64,000 nt of DNA from Arthrobacter sp. B3I9 (GCF_030816935.1 NZ_JAUSYO010000001.1:2542001-2606000), one strand, 5' to 3'. Shown: positions 1 to 8,797, counted from the first letter of the stretch. Program-made: numbers and translations. Notes: generated by a model not told the origin, from the letters alone.

Positions 1-87
1 CGGAGAGCGCGTTCGCCTGGGCTGCGTCGGAGCGTCTCCCCGGCTAGCGGCCGCTTTCCAATGGGGGCACTTCGACACGGACACGCC

Positions 88-116
88 GGCCGCCGTCGTG
101 ATTTACGACGGCGGCC
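88..116 (-). terminator. GC-rich hairpin after the 134-415 gene
   Basis: A perfect 12-bp inverted repeat (88-99 with 105-116) with a 5-nt loop lies just beyond the stop codon of the minus-strand gene at 134-415. There is no strong U tract, so the terminator role is inferred from position and stem strength. Confidence 0.45.
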
Positions 117-133
117 CCTCCCCATAGTGCCCC

Positions 134-415
134 TCAAACGAGAACGGGGCGCCGCGCCAGGATGTAATCCACGGCCGCGGGTCCGGTCATGCGCAGCCCG
201 AGACGGATGGAGCCTTGTGTGCTGCGCCCGGAACCGCGGATTCCCAGGTCCTGCATGGCCATCCAGAATGCCTTGGACGGCGCAGGCACCATGCGCTGGA
301 GGAAGCACCAGCTGATGTACACGCCGTACAGCTCGTCGTCCGCAAGCCCCTCGTCGAGGTTGGGATCGGTCCGCACGCACGTCGTAAGGAATCGGGCGTA
401 GTCCGTAGCTGTCAT
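134..415 (-). CDS. Hypothetical protein, 93 aa
   Basis: Small soluble protein of 93 residues beginning MTATDYARF. An in-frame upstream extension to 520 exists, but the ATG at 415 follows an AAAAGGA ribosome site at good spacing, so I chose it. The protein is rich in charged and aromatic residues in its first 55 positions (ARFLTTCVRTDPNLDEG, then YGVYISWCFLQRM) and has no signal peptide, membrane segment or recognised catalytic motif. I do not recognise the family; it resembles short conserved hypothetical proteins of soil actinobacteria. It stands alone, followed by a hairpin at 88-116. Function unknown. Confidence 0.6.
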   Translation of the reverse strand: MTATDYARFLTTCVRTDPNLDEGLADDELYGVYISWCFLQRMVPAPSKAFWMAMQDLGIRGSGRSTQGSIRLGLRMTGPAAVDYILARRPVLV

Positions 416-552
416 GTCGTTGATCCTTTTGCTGGCCGGCCTTGATAAAGCGCCGGGACGCGGTTCATCGCCGGTGCACAGCAATTCGGAGCGGATGCGC
501 CTACGGATGGGTCCCTGCACAAAAAGTTCCGGACACGAAAAGTCCTGGCCAC

Positions 553-590
553 AAAAAACGGCACCCGGTCCCCGGCGGGACCGGTTGCCG
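553..590 (-). terminator. Rho-independent terminator of the APC permease
   Basis: Read on the minus strand, a stem of about 14 bp (GGCAACCGGTCCC pairing with GGGACCGGGTGCC, one mismatch) is followed by a run of six T (A-run at 553-558). It lies about 35 bp after the permease stop codon, a textbook intrinsic terminator. Confidence 0.85.
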
Positions 591-622
591 CCGGAAGAGC
601 GGGCCCGGGGCAGGCGGCGTGC

Positions 623-2601
623 TCAGCCGACGTGGACCCAGGGGCGTTTGGTGACGTCCGGCTCGGCTTCGCGCAGCACTTCGCGGGTGACAGGTGCGAT
701 CTCGCCCTCGCCCAGGAACAGGAAACGCACCAGGTTCGACACGGGATTTCCTTCGGTCCAGCGGAAGTAGATGTGCGGCATCAGGCCGGTCACGTCCCGG
801 ATGTGTAGCAGGACCGAGGCTATGGTGTTCGGGACACTGGGGCCATGGACTTCGAGCACACGGAAGCCGTGGCGCAGGATTCCCCGGACTTCGAGGGCGG
901 TCTCGAAGTCCGAGGAATCGTCGACGACCACTTCAAGGAACAGCGCTTGGTAGTCCACGGGCAGGTGGCTGACCTGGATTGCGGAGGTGAGCTTACGGGC
1001 GTAGTCCTCGGCTTCCAGGCGCAGGGGTTCGTGGGCGATCAGGGCAATCGGCCCCTCCAGGTCCGAGGACATGAACTCCAAGGCCCCCCGGTCCAGGTGG
1101 ACGTGGGTGGCATGGAGTTCAAACGATCGGCGGATCCGGGACAGCAGGGAGATCACGATGATGCCAAGAACGAACACCGACGCGATCCGGATTCCTTCAG
1201 GGCGCTCGACGATGTTCGCCGCGGTGGTGTAGATGAACACCACCGCAATCGTTGCGAAGCCTACTGTCTGCCGGCGCTGTCGCCGGTGGCGGGCGGACAG
1301 CGTGACCGCAACGGCCGCTGAGGTCATCAGGACCAGGACGCCGGTGGCGTACGCGCCTCCCTGGGCGTCGACGTCGGCGTCGAAGAGGAAGGTGATCAGG
1401 AATCCAACTGCCGTGAATACGAGCACCAGCGGCCGGACCGCCCGGGCCCAGCCGGGAGCCATGCCGTAACGGGGGGAAGGTAGCGCGGCACGAGGTTCAG
1501 CAGGCCCGCCATCGCGGATGCTCCGGCAAACCACAGGATGGCGATGGTGCTGATGTCATAGACCGTTCCAAAGGTGTTCCCGAGATATTCGTGAGCCAGA
1601 AATGCAAGGGCGCGGCCGTTCGCTGCGCCGCCGGGCTCGAACTCCCGTGCCGGGATCAGGACCACCGTGGTGAAGCTGGTCGTCACCAGAAAGGAACTCA
1701 TGATGACGGCGGCGGCGGTCAACAGCCTCCGCGCTCCCTTGATCCGTCCGGCTGGCTGCTCGTCGGTGTCGTCAGGCCCGCCCTTGATCTGCGGCATGAC
1801 GGCCACCCCGGTCTCGAAGCCGGACAGGCCCAGCGCCAGCTTGGGGAAGACGAGCAGAGCGATGCCGACGGCGGCGAACGGGCTTCCGTGCGAGGTGGTC
1901 AGGGTTAGCCACCAGTCTCTTACCGCCGTCGGATGGTCGAAGGCTTCAACGGCGGTCGTGGCAACCACAATCACATTCAGGCCCAGGTAGACCGCCACAA
2001 GGACAACGGCTACACCGATCGCTTCCTTGAAACCCCGAAGGAATACCGCGGCCAGCAACGCCAGCAGGACCAGCGTGACAAGGACGTTCAAACCCTGCAG
2101 CCAGCCGGGAGCCAACGGGTTCTGGATGGCATGCGCCGAGGCGTCCGCGGCGGACAGCGTTATGGTGATCATGAAGTCCGTCGCGGCGAACCCCAACAAC
2201 ACCAGAACTAGGACCTTGCCGCCCCATCGCGGCAGCAGGCGCTCGAACATGGCGATCGACCCTTCGCCGCGTGGACTCTCTCCTGCCACACGCCGGTACA
2301 CGGGCAGGGCGCCGGAGAGCGTGACGGCCACCAGCACCAGGGTCGCAAGCGGAGAGATCGCGCCCGCTGCCAGGGCCGCGATGGCCGGCTGGTACCCCAG
2401 GGTGGAGAAGTAGTCCACGCCCGTCAGGCACATCACCTGCCACCACGAATGCTGTTTCTGGTGGGAACCGCGCACACCGCCGGGGCCCTGATGGGACCCT
2501 TTCGCGTCCTGCAGGCCGAACAGAAGCCAGCGCCTGAATTTCTCCCGGGTGGTCGGTCCGGGGGCCGTGGGATCGAACGGAGGTCTGCTCAGCGTCGTCA
2601 T
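623..2601 (-). pseudogene. APC-family amino acid/cation permease, broken by a frameshift
   Basis: Integral membrane transporter of the APC superfamily, about 659 residues if repaired. The first frame (2601 down to about 1475) carries an N-terminal [20 protein letters not shown] block, typical of this family, and about ten hydrophobic helices. The second frame (to 623) begins with [16 protein letters not shown], adds further helices and ends in a soluble domain of about 190 residues. The frames join exactly at LVPRYLP/RYGMAP if one base is added to (or two removed from) a run of six G at 1471-1476. Nothing else is degraded, so the lesion is very recent, phase-variable or a sequencing error. 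The substrate is not evident. A strong terminator follows at 553-590. Confidence 0.85.
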
Positions 2602-2714
2602 GTCTGCCTTGATGCGCAGGCCGGGGGCCCGCTTTCACTGCCGACGGTAACAGCGGCCGGTTCCTTCGCTTCCGGAACCGGCCGGATCCAAACAAATCCT
2701 TAATGCAGAGGCCC

Positions 2715-3491
2715 CTAGTGGATGTGGCTTCCGCCGTTGATGTCGATGGTAGTTCCGGTGAGGTAGCCGGATTCCTCCGAGGACAGGAAGGTGATGACGG
2801 CCGCGATTTCCTCGGTGGTGGCGTTGCGGCCCAAGGGGATGCCGGCGTTGATCGCCGCTTCCTGCTCCTCCGTGCTGCCGACACGGATGTTGGTGTCCAC
2901 CGCACCGGGGGTGATGGCGTTGACGGTGACGCCGGTGCTGCCGAGCTCCCGGGCCAGGGCCTTGGTGAATCCAAGGATGGCAGCCTTGGCGGCCGAGTAC
3001 GGGACCTTGCCGAAGACGCCGCCGCCGCGCTGCGCGGAGACCGAGGACATGTTCACAATCCTCCCCCAGCCGCTGGCGATCATGTCGGGCAGGAAGGCCT
3101 TCGTCACGAGGTACGTGCCGGTGGCGTTCACTGCCATGACCTTGTTCCAGAGTTCCAAGGTGGTCTCCAGGAACGGCACCGGCGAGGTGATGCCCGCGAT
3201 GTTGGCCACTGCACCCACAGCCGGCAGGTTGCCGGCGCTGATCTCCGCTGCCACGGCGCGGTAGGCGGCGTTGACGGAATCCTCATTTGCGACATCGATC
3301 TCGTGGCCGAACGCGGGCACGTTGAACTCGTTGCCGATCTCCGTTGCCACCTTGGCGGACTTCTCACCGTCGAGGTCCAGGATGACAACTGCCCAGCCCT
3401 GGTTGGCGTAGCGGCGGGCGGTCGTGATGCCGATTCCCCGGTCCGAGGTGGCTCCGGTCAGGACGGCTGTGCGCTGGATGGTGTTGCTCAT
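2715..3491 (-). CDS. SDR-family NAD(P)-dependent oxidoreductase
   Basis: Classical short-chain dehydrogenase of 258 aa. The Rossmann glycine motif TGATSDRGIG is at the N-terminus, NIAG follows around residue 95, and the catalytic Ser and YxxxK are seen in NMSSVSAQ and PYSAAKAA. The end reads YLTGTTIDINGGSHIH, the usual C-terminal cofactor and tetramer segment. I chose the ATG at 3491 because AAGGAG precedes it; the 16-residue upstream extension is not conserved-looking. It is the second gene of a minus-strand pair behind the TIM-barrel isomerase and diverges from the permease-transketolase operon, so it probably oxidises a polyol or sugar acid in that pathway. The substrate cannot be read from sequence. 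Confidence 0.88.
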   Translation of the reverse strand: MSNTIQRTAVLTGATSDRGIGITTARRYANQGWAVVILDLDGEKSAKVATEIGNEFNVPAFGHEIDVANEDSVNAAYRAVAAEISAGNLPAVGAVANIAGITSPVPFLETTLELWNKVMAVNATGTYLVTKAFLPDMIASGWGRIVNMSSVSAQRGGGVFGKVPYSAAKAAILGFTKALARELGSTGVTVNAITPGAVDTNIRVGSTEEQEAAINAGIPLGRNATTEEIAAVITFLSSEESGYLTGTTIDINGGSHIH

Positions 3492-3532
3492 GATGCTCCT
3501 TGGAATTCTTGGGGTTCTTAGTGGAATCGATT

Positions 3533-3578
3533 GCTCCATAACGGCCGTTTTGAGGGTTCATAACGGCCGTTATGGAGC
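3533..3578. repeat. 17-bp perfect inverted repeat between isomerase and SDR genes
   Basis: The arms GCTCCATAACGGCCGTT (3533-3549) and AACGGCCGTTATGGAGC (3562-3578) are perfectly complementary around a 12-nt loop. Each arm contains its own palindrome (ATAACGGCCGTTAT in the right arm). There is no U tract on the minus strand. It could be an intercistronic RNA stem that sets SDR expression or stability, or a double operator. Confidence 0.75.
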
Positions 3579-3587
3579 ACTCGATGG

Positions 3588-4418
3588 TCAGATGAGGTCG
3601 GAGATGAAGCTGGCTGCTTTGGCCGCCGCCGCGGGACGTTCCTCGTGCTCGATGTCCCTGGTTTCGAGCTCCAGTGAGAAGTGGCCGGCGTAGCCCTGTT
3701 CCGCGAGGGCCCGCAGCCCGGCGGCAAAGTCCACGCGGCCGTTGCCGATGCTGAGGTTGATGTTCCCCGGCACCGCGTCACGCAGGTGGACGTGGGATAT
3801 CCGCCCTTCGTGGCGCTCGAGGTAGTGGAGCGGCTCCTCGCCCGCCGCCACGATGTGACTGAAGTCCATCACGATGCCGACACCGGTTCCCGCCAGGCGC
3901 TGGGCCAGCTGTCCGGCACGCTCGAGATTCCAGCAGAAGCGGAGGAAGTGCAGGGATTCGGTCCAGAGCTCGACGCCGAACTCTGCCGCGCGCTGCCCGG
4001 CGCGGGTCAGCTCCGCGGCGATCGTGTCCAGGTCCTCCTCGAGGCCCCGTACGGGTTCGTGGTTCAGGGCCCCGCAGGGAAGTACCAGCGCACGGGCGCC
4101 GGTGTTGGCCGTGAGGGTAAGCAGCGCATCAAGGTGCCGCCCGCGGGCGGCCCGGCCCTCGGCGTCGAGCACGGCGTTAAGGTCCCCGATGTCCCCGTTG
4201 ACCGAGCGGACCGTAAGCCGGGACGCGGCAACTTCCGCAGTGACGGCGGCGACTGCTTCCGGGCTCAGGTCATAGGGGACGTGGTCGCAGACTCCGGGGA
4301 GCGCGCCGAGGTCAATCTCCTCGAATCCCAGGTCCGCGATGGTCCGCAGGGCTGCGGGCAGGTCCTGGTGGCGGAAGCTGATGGATGAGCAGCCGAGTCG
4401 GGGATTGAACATCGTCAT
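3588..4418 (-). CDS. TIM-barrel sugar isomerase/epimerase
   Basis: A 276-aa member of the xylose-isomerase-like TIM-barrel superfamily (AP endonuclease 2 type, which includes hydroxypyruvate isomerase and tagatose epimerase relatives). It opens MFNPRLGCSSISFRHQDL. Candidate metal ligands are the Glu in ELWTESLH, the Asp/His in MDFSHIV, the His in HVHLRD and the last Glu in LELETRD, in the order usual for the family. The start at 4418 follows AAGAGGATCA; a second ATG two codons later is also possible. It heads a minus-strand pair with the SDR gene and diverges from the MHS permease over a 190-bp region with GntR-type operators. It probably interconverts a keto and aldo or epimeric sugar intermediate. 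Confidence 0.82.
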   Translation of the reverse strand: MTMFNPRLGCSSISFRHQDLPAALRTIADLGFEEIDLGALPGVCDHVPYDLSPEAVAAVTAEVAASRLTVRSVNGDIGDLNAVLDAEGRAARGRHLDALLTLTANTGARALVLPCGALNHEPVRGLEEDLDTIAAELTRAGQRAAEFGVELWTESLHFLRFCWNLERAGQLAQRLAGTGVGIVMDFSHIVAAGEEPLHYLERHEGRISHVHLRDAVPGNINLSIGNGRVDFAAGLRALAEQGYAGHFSLELETRDIEHEERPAAAAKAASFISDLI

Positions 4419-4476
4419 TGATCCTCTTGGTCTTGCCGGAAGGGCGTGGTGATGGAAACCACACTACAAACGTCGA

Positions 4477-4567
4477 GTGTCAACAGTCAACCCTCAAGGT
4501 CGACTGTTGACAGTGACGTATGGCACGGGTCACACTGAGGTATCGGTTCGTTAACAGTCGACAGTGA
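4477..4567. promoter_or_regulatory. Clustered GACTGTTGACAG-like operators for the GntR repressor
   Basis: The divergent region holds GTGTCAACAGTC (4477-4488), GACTGTTGACAG (4502-4513) and TTAACAGTC with CGACAGTGAC (4551-4567). These are variants of one near-palindrome. The same motif recurs as GACTGTAGACAGTC at 7958-7971, in front of the GntR gene, which supports binding by that regulator. Confidence 0.7.
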
Positions 4568-4608
4568 CGGTGTTCAGGCACCGGCCACTCTTCGAAAGGG
4601 ATACACCA

Positions 4609-5946
4609 ATGAGCAAAGATGCTCTCAGCATGCGGGGTCCGGTCCACGGCACCAAGGACGCGCGACGGGTCGCCATCGGCTCCGGCGTCGGTGCGGTCAT
4701 CGAGACCTATGACTTCATCGGCTTCGGCACCGCGGCCGCCTTGTATTTCGGCACGGCATTTTTCCCCGGCACCGATCCGGTCACCGGGACCCTCGCGTCG
4801 TTCGCCACGCTCGGCGTCGGCTTCGCCGCACGCCCCCTGGGCGGCATCATCGGCGGGCACCTTGGTGACAAGGTGGGCCGCAAGCCGGTGCTGGTCGCCT
4901 CCCTGATCCTGATGGGTCTGGCCACCTTCGCAATCGGCCTGCTGCCGACCTACGCCATGGTCGGCCTGCTGGCTCCGGCACTGCTGGTGTTCGTCCGCAT
5001 CGTCCAGGGCCTTGCCTTCGGCGCCGAATGGGGCGGTGCCATCCTGATGAGCTACGAACACGCGCCCTGGAAAGCCAAGGGCAAGTACACCGGCATTGTC
5101 CAGGCCGGCTTCCCGGTCGGCCTGCTGCTGGCCAACCTGGTCTTCCTGTTCAGCGTCCAGCTTGGCAGCGAACTGGCGTGGCGCATCCCGTTCCTCGCCA
5201 GCATTGTGCTCGTCATCGTCGGGCTGATCATCCGCTCCAAGGTCCCCGAGTCCCCGGTCTTTGATGAGGTGAAGGAATCGGGCGCCATCGTCAAGGCGCC
5301 CATCGTCGAGGTCATCAAGACCGACTGGCGCAACATCGTGAAGGGCATCGGCCTCCGCATCGCCGAAACAGCCGGCTATGCCGTGTCCATCACCTACATG
5401 ATCTCCTACCTGAACAGCCAGCACCTCGCAGACAAAACCCAGACGCTGGTGGCCCTCTGCATCGCTTCGGCCATCGGCATCTTCGCCACGCAGTCCTGGG
5501 CAGCACTCACGGACAAGATCGGCCGCCGGCCCCTCTACATCTGGTCCTGCGCCTTCGCGGCACTCTTTGCGATTCCCATGTTCCTGCTGGTCAACACCGG
5601 AATGTTCGTCTTCATCATCGCCACCATCGTCATCTCCTACGCCGTCTGCCAGAACTCCCTCGCCGGTGCCCAGGGTTCCTGGTTCCCCGAACTGTTCCAG
5701 GCCAAGACCCGCGCCTCCGGCGCCTCCCTGGCCTACCAGATCTCCGCCATGGTCTCCGGTTTCACCCCGTTCATCACCACGCTGCTGTTCGTGAGCTTCG
5801 GGTGGATAGGGCCGGCCCTGCTGTTCGGCACCTACGCCCTGATCGGACTCTGGGCTGCCCTGACCACCCGGGAGACCTGGGGCAAGCGGGAGCGCGAGCT
5901 CGCCGACGAGGCCACGAAGAACACCCCGCAGACAGTGACCGCCTGA
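4609..5946 (+). CDS. MHS-family MFS transporter (metabolite:H+ symporter)
   Basis: A 445-aa, 12-helix major facilitator of the metabolite:H+ symporter type. Helix 1 carries GVGAVIETYDFIGFGTAAALY, the cytoplasmic loop motif GHLGDKVGRKPVL follows helix 2, and helix 5 is preceded by SYEHAPWKAKGKYTG. MHS members (ShiA, KgtP, ProP types) import organic acids or zwitterions with protons. The ATG at 4609 has GAAAGGG upstream. It is the first gene of an operon whose next gene starts inside its stop codon (TGATG), so uptake is tied to the two transketolase subunits. The natural substrate is probably a sugar acid or similar charged compound; this is inferred only from the transporter class and neighbours. 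Confidence 0.88.
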   Translation: MSKDALSMRGPVHGTKDARRVAIGSGVGAVIETYDFIGFGTAAALYFGTAFFPGTDPVTGTLASFATLGVGFAARPLGGIIGGHLGDKVGRKPVLVASLILMGLATFAIGLLPTYAMVGLLAPALLVFVRIVQGLAFGAEWGGAILMSYEHAPWKAKGKYTGIVQAGFPVGLLLANLVFLFSVQLGSELAWRIPFLASIVLVIVGLIIRSKVPESPVFDEVKESGAIVKAPIVEVIKTDWRNIVKGIGLRIAETAGYAVSITYMISYLNSQHLADKTQTLVALCIASAIGIFATQSWAALTDKIGRRPLYIWSCAFAALFAIPMFLLVNTGMFVFIIATIVISYAVCQNSLAGAQGSWFPELFQAKTRASGASLAYQISAMVSGFTPFITTLLFVSFGWIGPALLFGTYALIGLWAALTTRETWGKRERELADEATKNTPQTVTA

Positions 5947-6854
5947 TGACCACCACAGAAGAAGCCCAGATGACCACCTCACAGGAAACAATGACTACCT
6001 CCACCACAGAACGCGTTGAGCGTGTGTCGGCTGCGGCGTACCGGATCCGGCATCATGCCCTGAACATGGGCGAAGTGCAGGGCCAGGGCTACGTGGGCCA
6101 GGCGCTGGGTGCGGCGGACATGCTCGCCGCGGTGTACGCGGACCAGCTCCGGTTCCGTCCCGAGGACCCGCACTGGGAGGCCCGGGACCGGTTCCTGCTC
6201 TCCACCGGGCACTATGCGATCGGGCACTACGCAGCCCTTGCCGAGGCCGGGATCGTTCCGGTCGAGGAACTCGAAACCTACGGCTCGGACGATTCCCGGC
6301 TGCCGATGTCCGGGATGTCCAGCTACACCCCGGGCATGGAGATCTCCGGCGGTTCCCTCGGGCACGGGCTCTCCGTCGCGGTCGGCATGGCCCTGGGCCT
6401 GCGGCACCAGGGCTCCGGGGCGAGGATCTACAACTTCCTCTCCGACGGCGAACTCGACGAGGGCTCCACCTGGGAAGCCGCGATGGGCGCGCACCACCAC
6501 CAGCTGGGCAACCTCACCGCGATGGTGGACATCAACGCCTTGCAGGCCGACGGGAAAACCGACACGGTGCTGCGCACCGAGCCCGTGACCGAGAAGTGGG
6601 AGGCCTTCGGCTGGTACACCCAGCGCGTGGACGGCAACGACGTCGGCGCGCTGCTGACGGCGTTCGACAACGCCGCGGCCCAGGCCGCCGCCACGGGACG
6701 GCCCTCCGTGATCCTCTGCGACACGAAAGTCGGCCGCGGCGTCCCGCTGCTGGAGGACCGCGAAAAGGCGCACTTCATGCGCATCGAAGAGAACGAATGG
6801 CAGACCTGCCGCGAGCAGCTCACCGCAGGCTACGAAGGAAAGGCATCAGCATGA
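5946..6854 (+). CDS. Transketolase, N-terminal (TPP-binding) subunit
   Basis: A 302-aa protein equivalent to the first half of transketolase. After a threonine-rich, poorly conserved N-terminal 20 residues come the substrate-region His block LLSTGHYAIGHYA, the GGSLGHGLSVAVGMA segment and the TPP/Mg loop SDGELDEGSTWEAAM with the Asn in DINALQADG. It starts at an ATG overlapping the permease stop, and its own stop overlaps the next gene (ATGA), so the subunits are translationally coupled. Split transketolases of this kind often act on dedicated ketose substrates (apulose-4-phosphate and 6-deoxy-6-sulfofructose transketolases are known cases) rather than in the central pentose phosphate pathway. 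Confidence 0.9.
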   Translation: MTTTEEAQMTTSQETMTTSTTERVERVSAAAYRIRHHALNMGEVQGQGYVGQALGAADMLAAVYADQLRFRPEDPHWEARDRFLLSTGHYAIGHYAALAEAGIVPVEELETYGSDDSRLPMSGMSSYTPGMEISGGSLGHGLSVAVGMALGLRHQGSGARIYNFLSDGELDEGSTWEAAMGAHHHQLGNLTAMVDINALQADGKTDTVLRTEPVTEKWEAFGWYTQRVDGNDVGALLTAFDNAAAQAAATGRPSVILCDTKVGRGVPLLEDREKAHFMRIEENEWQTCREQLTAGYEGKASA

Positions 6855-7885
6855 GCGCCACCACCGAGGCTCCCGACACCACCACCGCCACCGCAGCCGC
6901 CAGTACGAAGCCGAAGCTGAAGACCTCGGCGATGATCGCCTCCTTCGCGGACCCCGGCCAGAAAACCACCTCGGCCCCGTTCGGGCACGCTCTGGTCAAA
7001 GCCGCGCACGAAAACGACAAAATCGTCGGCCTCACCGCGGACCTCGGTAAGTACACCGACATGCACATCTTCGCCCAGGCCTTCCCGGAACGGTTCTTCC
7101 AGATGGGCATGGCCGAACAGCTGCTCTTCGGCGCCGCGGCCGGCCTCGCCGAAACCGGGCTGGTGCCCTTCGCGTCGACCTACTCGGTCTTCGCGGCCCG
7201 CCGGGCCTACGACTTCCTGTGCCTGGACGCCGCCGAACCGAACCTGAACGTCAACATCGTCGGCGGCCTGCCGGGCCTGACCACCGGCTACGGGCCCAGC
7301 CACCAGGCCACCGAGGACATGGCGATCTTCCGCGGCATGCCCAACCTGACCATCGTGGACCCCTGCGACTCGATCGACATCGAACAAGCCGTCCCGCAGC
7401 TCGCCGCCAGCGACGGACCGACCTACCTGCGGCTGCTCCGCGGCAACGTCCCCACCGTGCTGGACGAATACGACTACACCTTCGAACTCGGCAAAGCCAA
7501 GGTTCTGCGGGGCGGGAACGACGTCGTCTTCATCTCCTCCGGGCTGATGACCATGCGCGCGCTCCAGGCCGCAAAGGCCCTCGCCGCGCACAACGTGGAC
7601 GTCGCCGTCGTCCACACCCCCACCATCAAACCCTTCGACGCCGCCACCGTCCTGGCCGAAATCAACACCGACCGGCTCGCCGTCACCCTCGAAAACCACT
7701 CCGTCGTGGGCGGGCTCTTCGAAACCGTCGCCTCCGCCGTCGTCACCGCAGGCGTGGGCAAACGCGTCGTCCCGGTCGCCCTCCCCGACGAATTCCTCGA
7801 CGCCGGTGCCCTCCCCACCCTGCACGAAAAATACGGCCTCTCCGTCCAACGCATTGTCGCGAAGGTCCTCGCCGAACTCCGCTAG
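6851..7885 (+). CDS. Transketolase, C-terminal subunit
   Basis: A 344-aa partner of the preceding subunit. It contains the pyrimidine-binding domain (GLTADLGKYTDM, then the GMAEQ glutamate that activates TPP at about residue 93, and GYGPSHQATEDMAIFR) and the C-terminal transketolase domain (VVFISSGLMTMRALQAAK). An Ala/Thr-rich leader of about 25 residues precedes the conserved part. The ATG overlaps the upstream stop by four bases. A GC-rich hairpin at 7903-7932 follows. With the N-subunit it should form an alpha2beta2 enzyme that moves a two-carbon ketol unit from the pathway ketose to an aldose acceptor. No dedicated sugar kinase is seen nearby, so the phosphorylated intermediate is unclear. 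Confidence 0.9.
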   Translation: MSATTEAPDTTTATAAASTKPKLKTSAMIASFADPGQKTTSAPFGHALVKAAHENDKIVGLTADLGKYTDMHIFAQAFPERFFQMGMAEQLLFGAAAGLAETGLVPFASTYSVFAARRAYDFLCLDAAEPNLNVNIVGGLPGLTTGYGPSHQATEDMAIFRGMPNLTIVDPCDSIDIEQAVPQLAASDGPTYLRLLRGNVPTVLDEYDYTFELGKAKVLRGGNDVVFISSGLMTMRALQAAKALAAHNVDVAVVHTPTIKPFDAATVLAEINTDRLAVTLENHSVVGGLFETVASAVVTAGVGKRVVPVALPDEFLDAGALPTLHEKYGLSVQRIVAKVLAELR

Positions 7886-7902
7886 ACCGGGCGTGCCGCG
7901 CG

Positions 7903-7932
7903 GCGCGGGGCCGGCACCTGCCGGTCCCGCGC
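7903..7932 (+). terminator. GC-rich hairpin after the transketolase operon
   Basis: GCGCGGGGCCGGCA (7903-7916) pairs with TGCCGGTCCCGCGC (7919-7932) apart from one G-U position. There is no U tract. It separates the catabolic operon from the GntR gene. Confidence 0.5.
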
Positions 7933-7957
7933 TGCCGGACGTAAGATCAACACGTAC

Positions 7958-7971
7958 GACTGTAGACAGTC
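7958..7971 (+). promoter_or_regulatory. GntR operator, probable autoregulation site
   Basis: GACTGTAGACAGTC is a near-perfect palindrome 22 bp before the GntR start codon. It matches the operator copies at 4477-4567 in front of the permease operon. TAAGAT (7942-7947) just upstream could be part of the promoter. Confidence 0.7.
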
Positions 7972-7993
7972 AACTACTGACATTGAGGACACG

Positions 7994-8656
7994 ATGATGG
8001 CCGGAGTACCCGCAACCCTGCTGGGATTGCAAAAGAAGAGCCTCCGTGAGCAGGCCCTGTCCGCCCTGCGTACGGCCATCACCAGCGGCGAGCTGGAACC
8101 AGGCAAGCACCTGGTGGAAACGGAACTTTCGGACATGCTGCAGATCAGCCGCGGAACTCTCCGCGAAGCCCTGCGCCAGTTGGAGCAGGAAGGCCTGCTC
8201 TCCTCGGGGCCGCGTGGCCGGCTCTCCGTCCGCCACTTGGACGCCAAGGAAATCCGCGACATCTTCGCCGTTCGTGCCGCCCTCGAATCGTTGGCCGCGC
8301 GTACCCTGGCCGAACTCCCGGACCGCAAGCAGGTGATCGAGTCGCTCCACCAGGCCATTGACGTGATGGAGGCGGCCCACGATGCATCCCTGGAGGAGCA
8401 GATCGAGTCGGACATGGAATTCCACCGCAGCCTTTGCCGGCTGACCGGCAACGAAACGTTACTGCACTCCTGGAACTCACTCGAAGGCTCCATCCGGATG
8501 TCCATCATGTTCGCCGGCCGGGATAAAGGCGTCAAAAACATGAGCGTAAACCGCCACCGGGACATCGTGGGAGCCATCGAAACGGGCGACGCATCGCTGG
8601 TCCGCAAGACCATCCACGAACATATGGACGAGGCAGCCAGCAACCTGGTGGCGTAG
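7994..8656 (+). CDS. GntR-family regulator (FadR subfamily, FCD domain)
   Basis: A 220-aa regulator. The N-terminal winged helix reads SLREQALSALRTAITSGELEPGKHLVETELSDML with ISRGTLREALRQLEQEGLL as the recognition part. The C-terminal all-helical FCD domain has the metal/effector pattern with D and H in ESDMEFHRSLCRLTGN and H residues in NRHRDIV and IHEHMDEA. Two tandem ATG codons follow GAGGAC. It sits just downstream of the operon whose operators match the palindrome in its own promoter, so it most likely represses the whole 2.7-7.9 kb module until a carboxylate-like pathway metabolite binds. Confidence 0.9.
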   Translation: MMAGVPATLLGLQKKSLREQALSALRTAITSGELEPGKHLVETELSDMLQISRGTLREALRQLEQEGLLSSGPRGRLSVRHLDAKEIRDIFAVRAALESLAARTLAELPDRKQVIESLHQAIDVMEAAHDASLEEQIESDMEFHRSLCRLTGNETLLHSWNSLEGSIRMSIMFAGRDKGVKNMSVNRHRDIVGAIETGDASLVRKTIHEHMDEAASNLVA

Positions 8657-8659
8657 GCT

Positions 8660-8682
8660 CCGCCCCAACACGTTGGCGGTTT
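8660..8682 (+). terminator. Possible terminator after GntR
   Basis: CCGCC(CC)AA pairs with TTGGCGG across a CACG loop and is followed by TTTCC. The two-base bulge weakens the call. Confidence 0.35.
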
Positions 8683-8797
8683 CCTTATCGGAACGAGATT
8701 CGACGGCAGCCGCGCAATCAGGCCCTTCTGTCCCTACAATTAATTGTCGGCCTCCATGGCACCACGCCGCGGAGGCGGCCAAGGAAGGAGAACGGCC

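Noticed and set aside
3539..3565. TAACGGCC copies 22 bp apart considered as a seventh SARP-type site
   Set aside because: They belong to a perfect inverted repeat (3533-3578), the period is 22 rather than 11, and the neighbouring genes belong to the GntR module.
4480..5991. A 503-codon minus-strand frame opposite the MHS permease
   Set aside because: Gly/Asp/His-rich shadow translation, and the permease on the other strand has clear family motifs.
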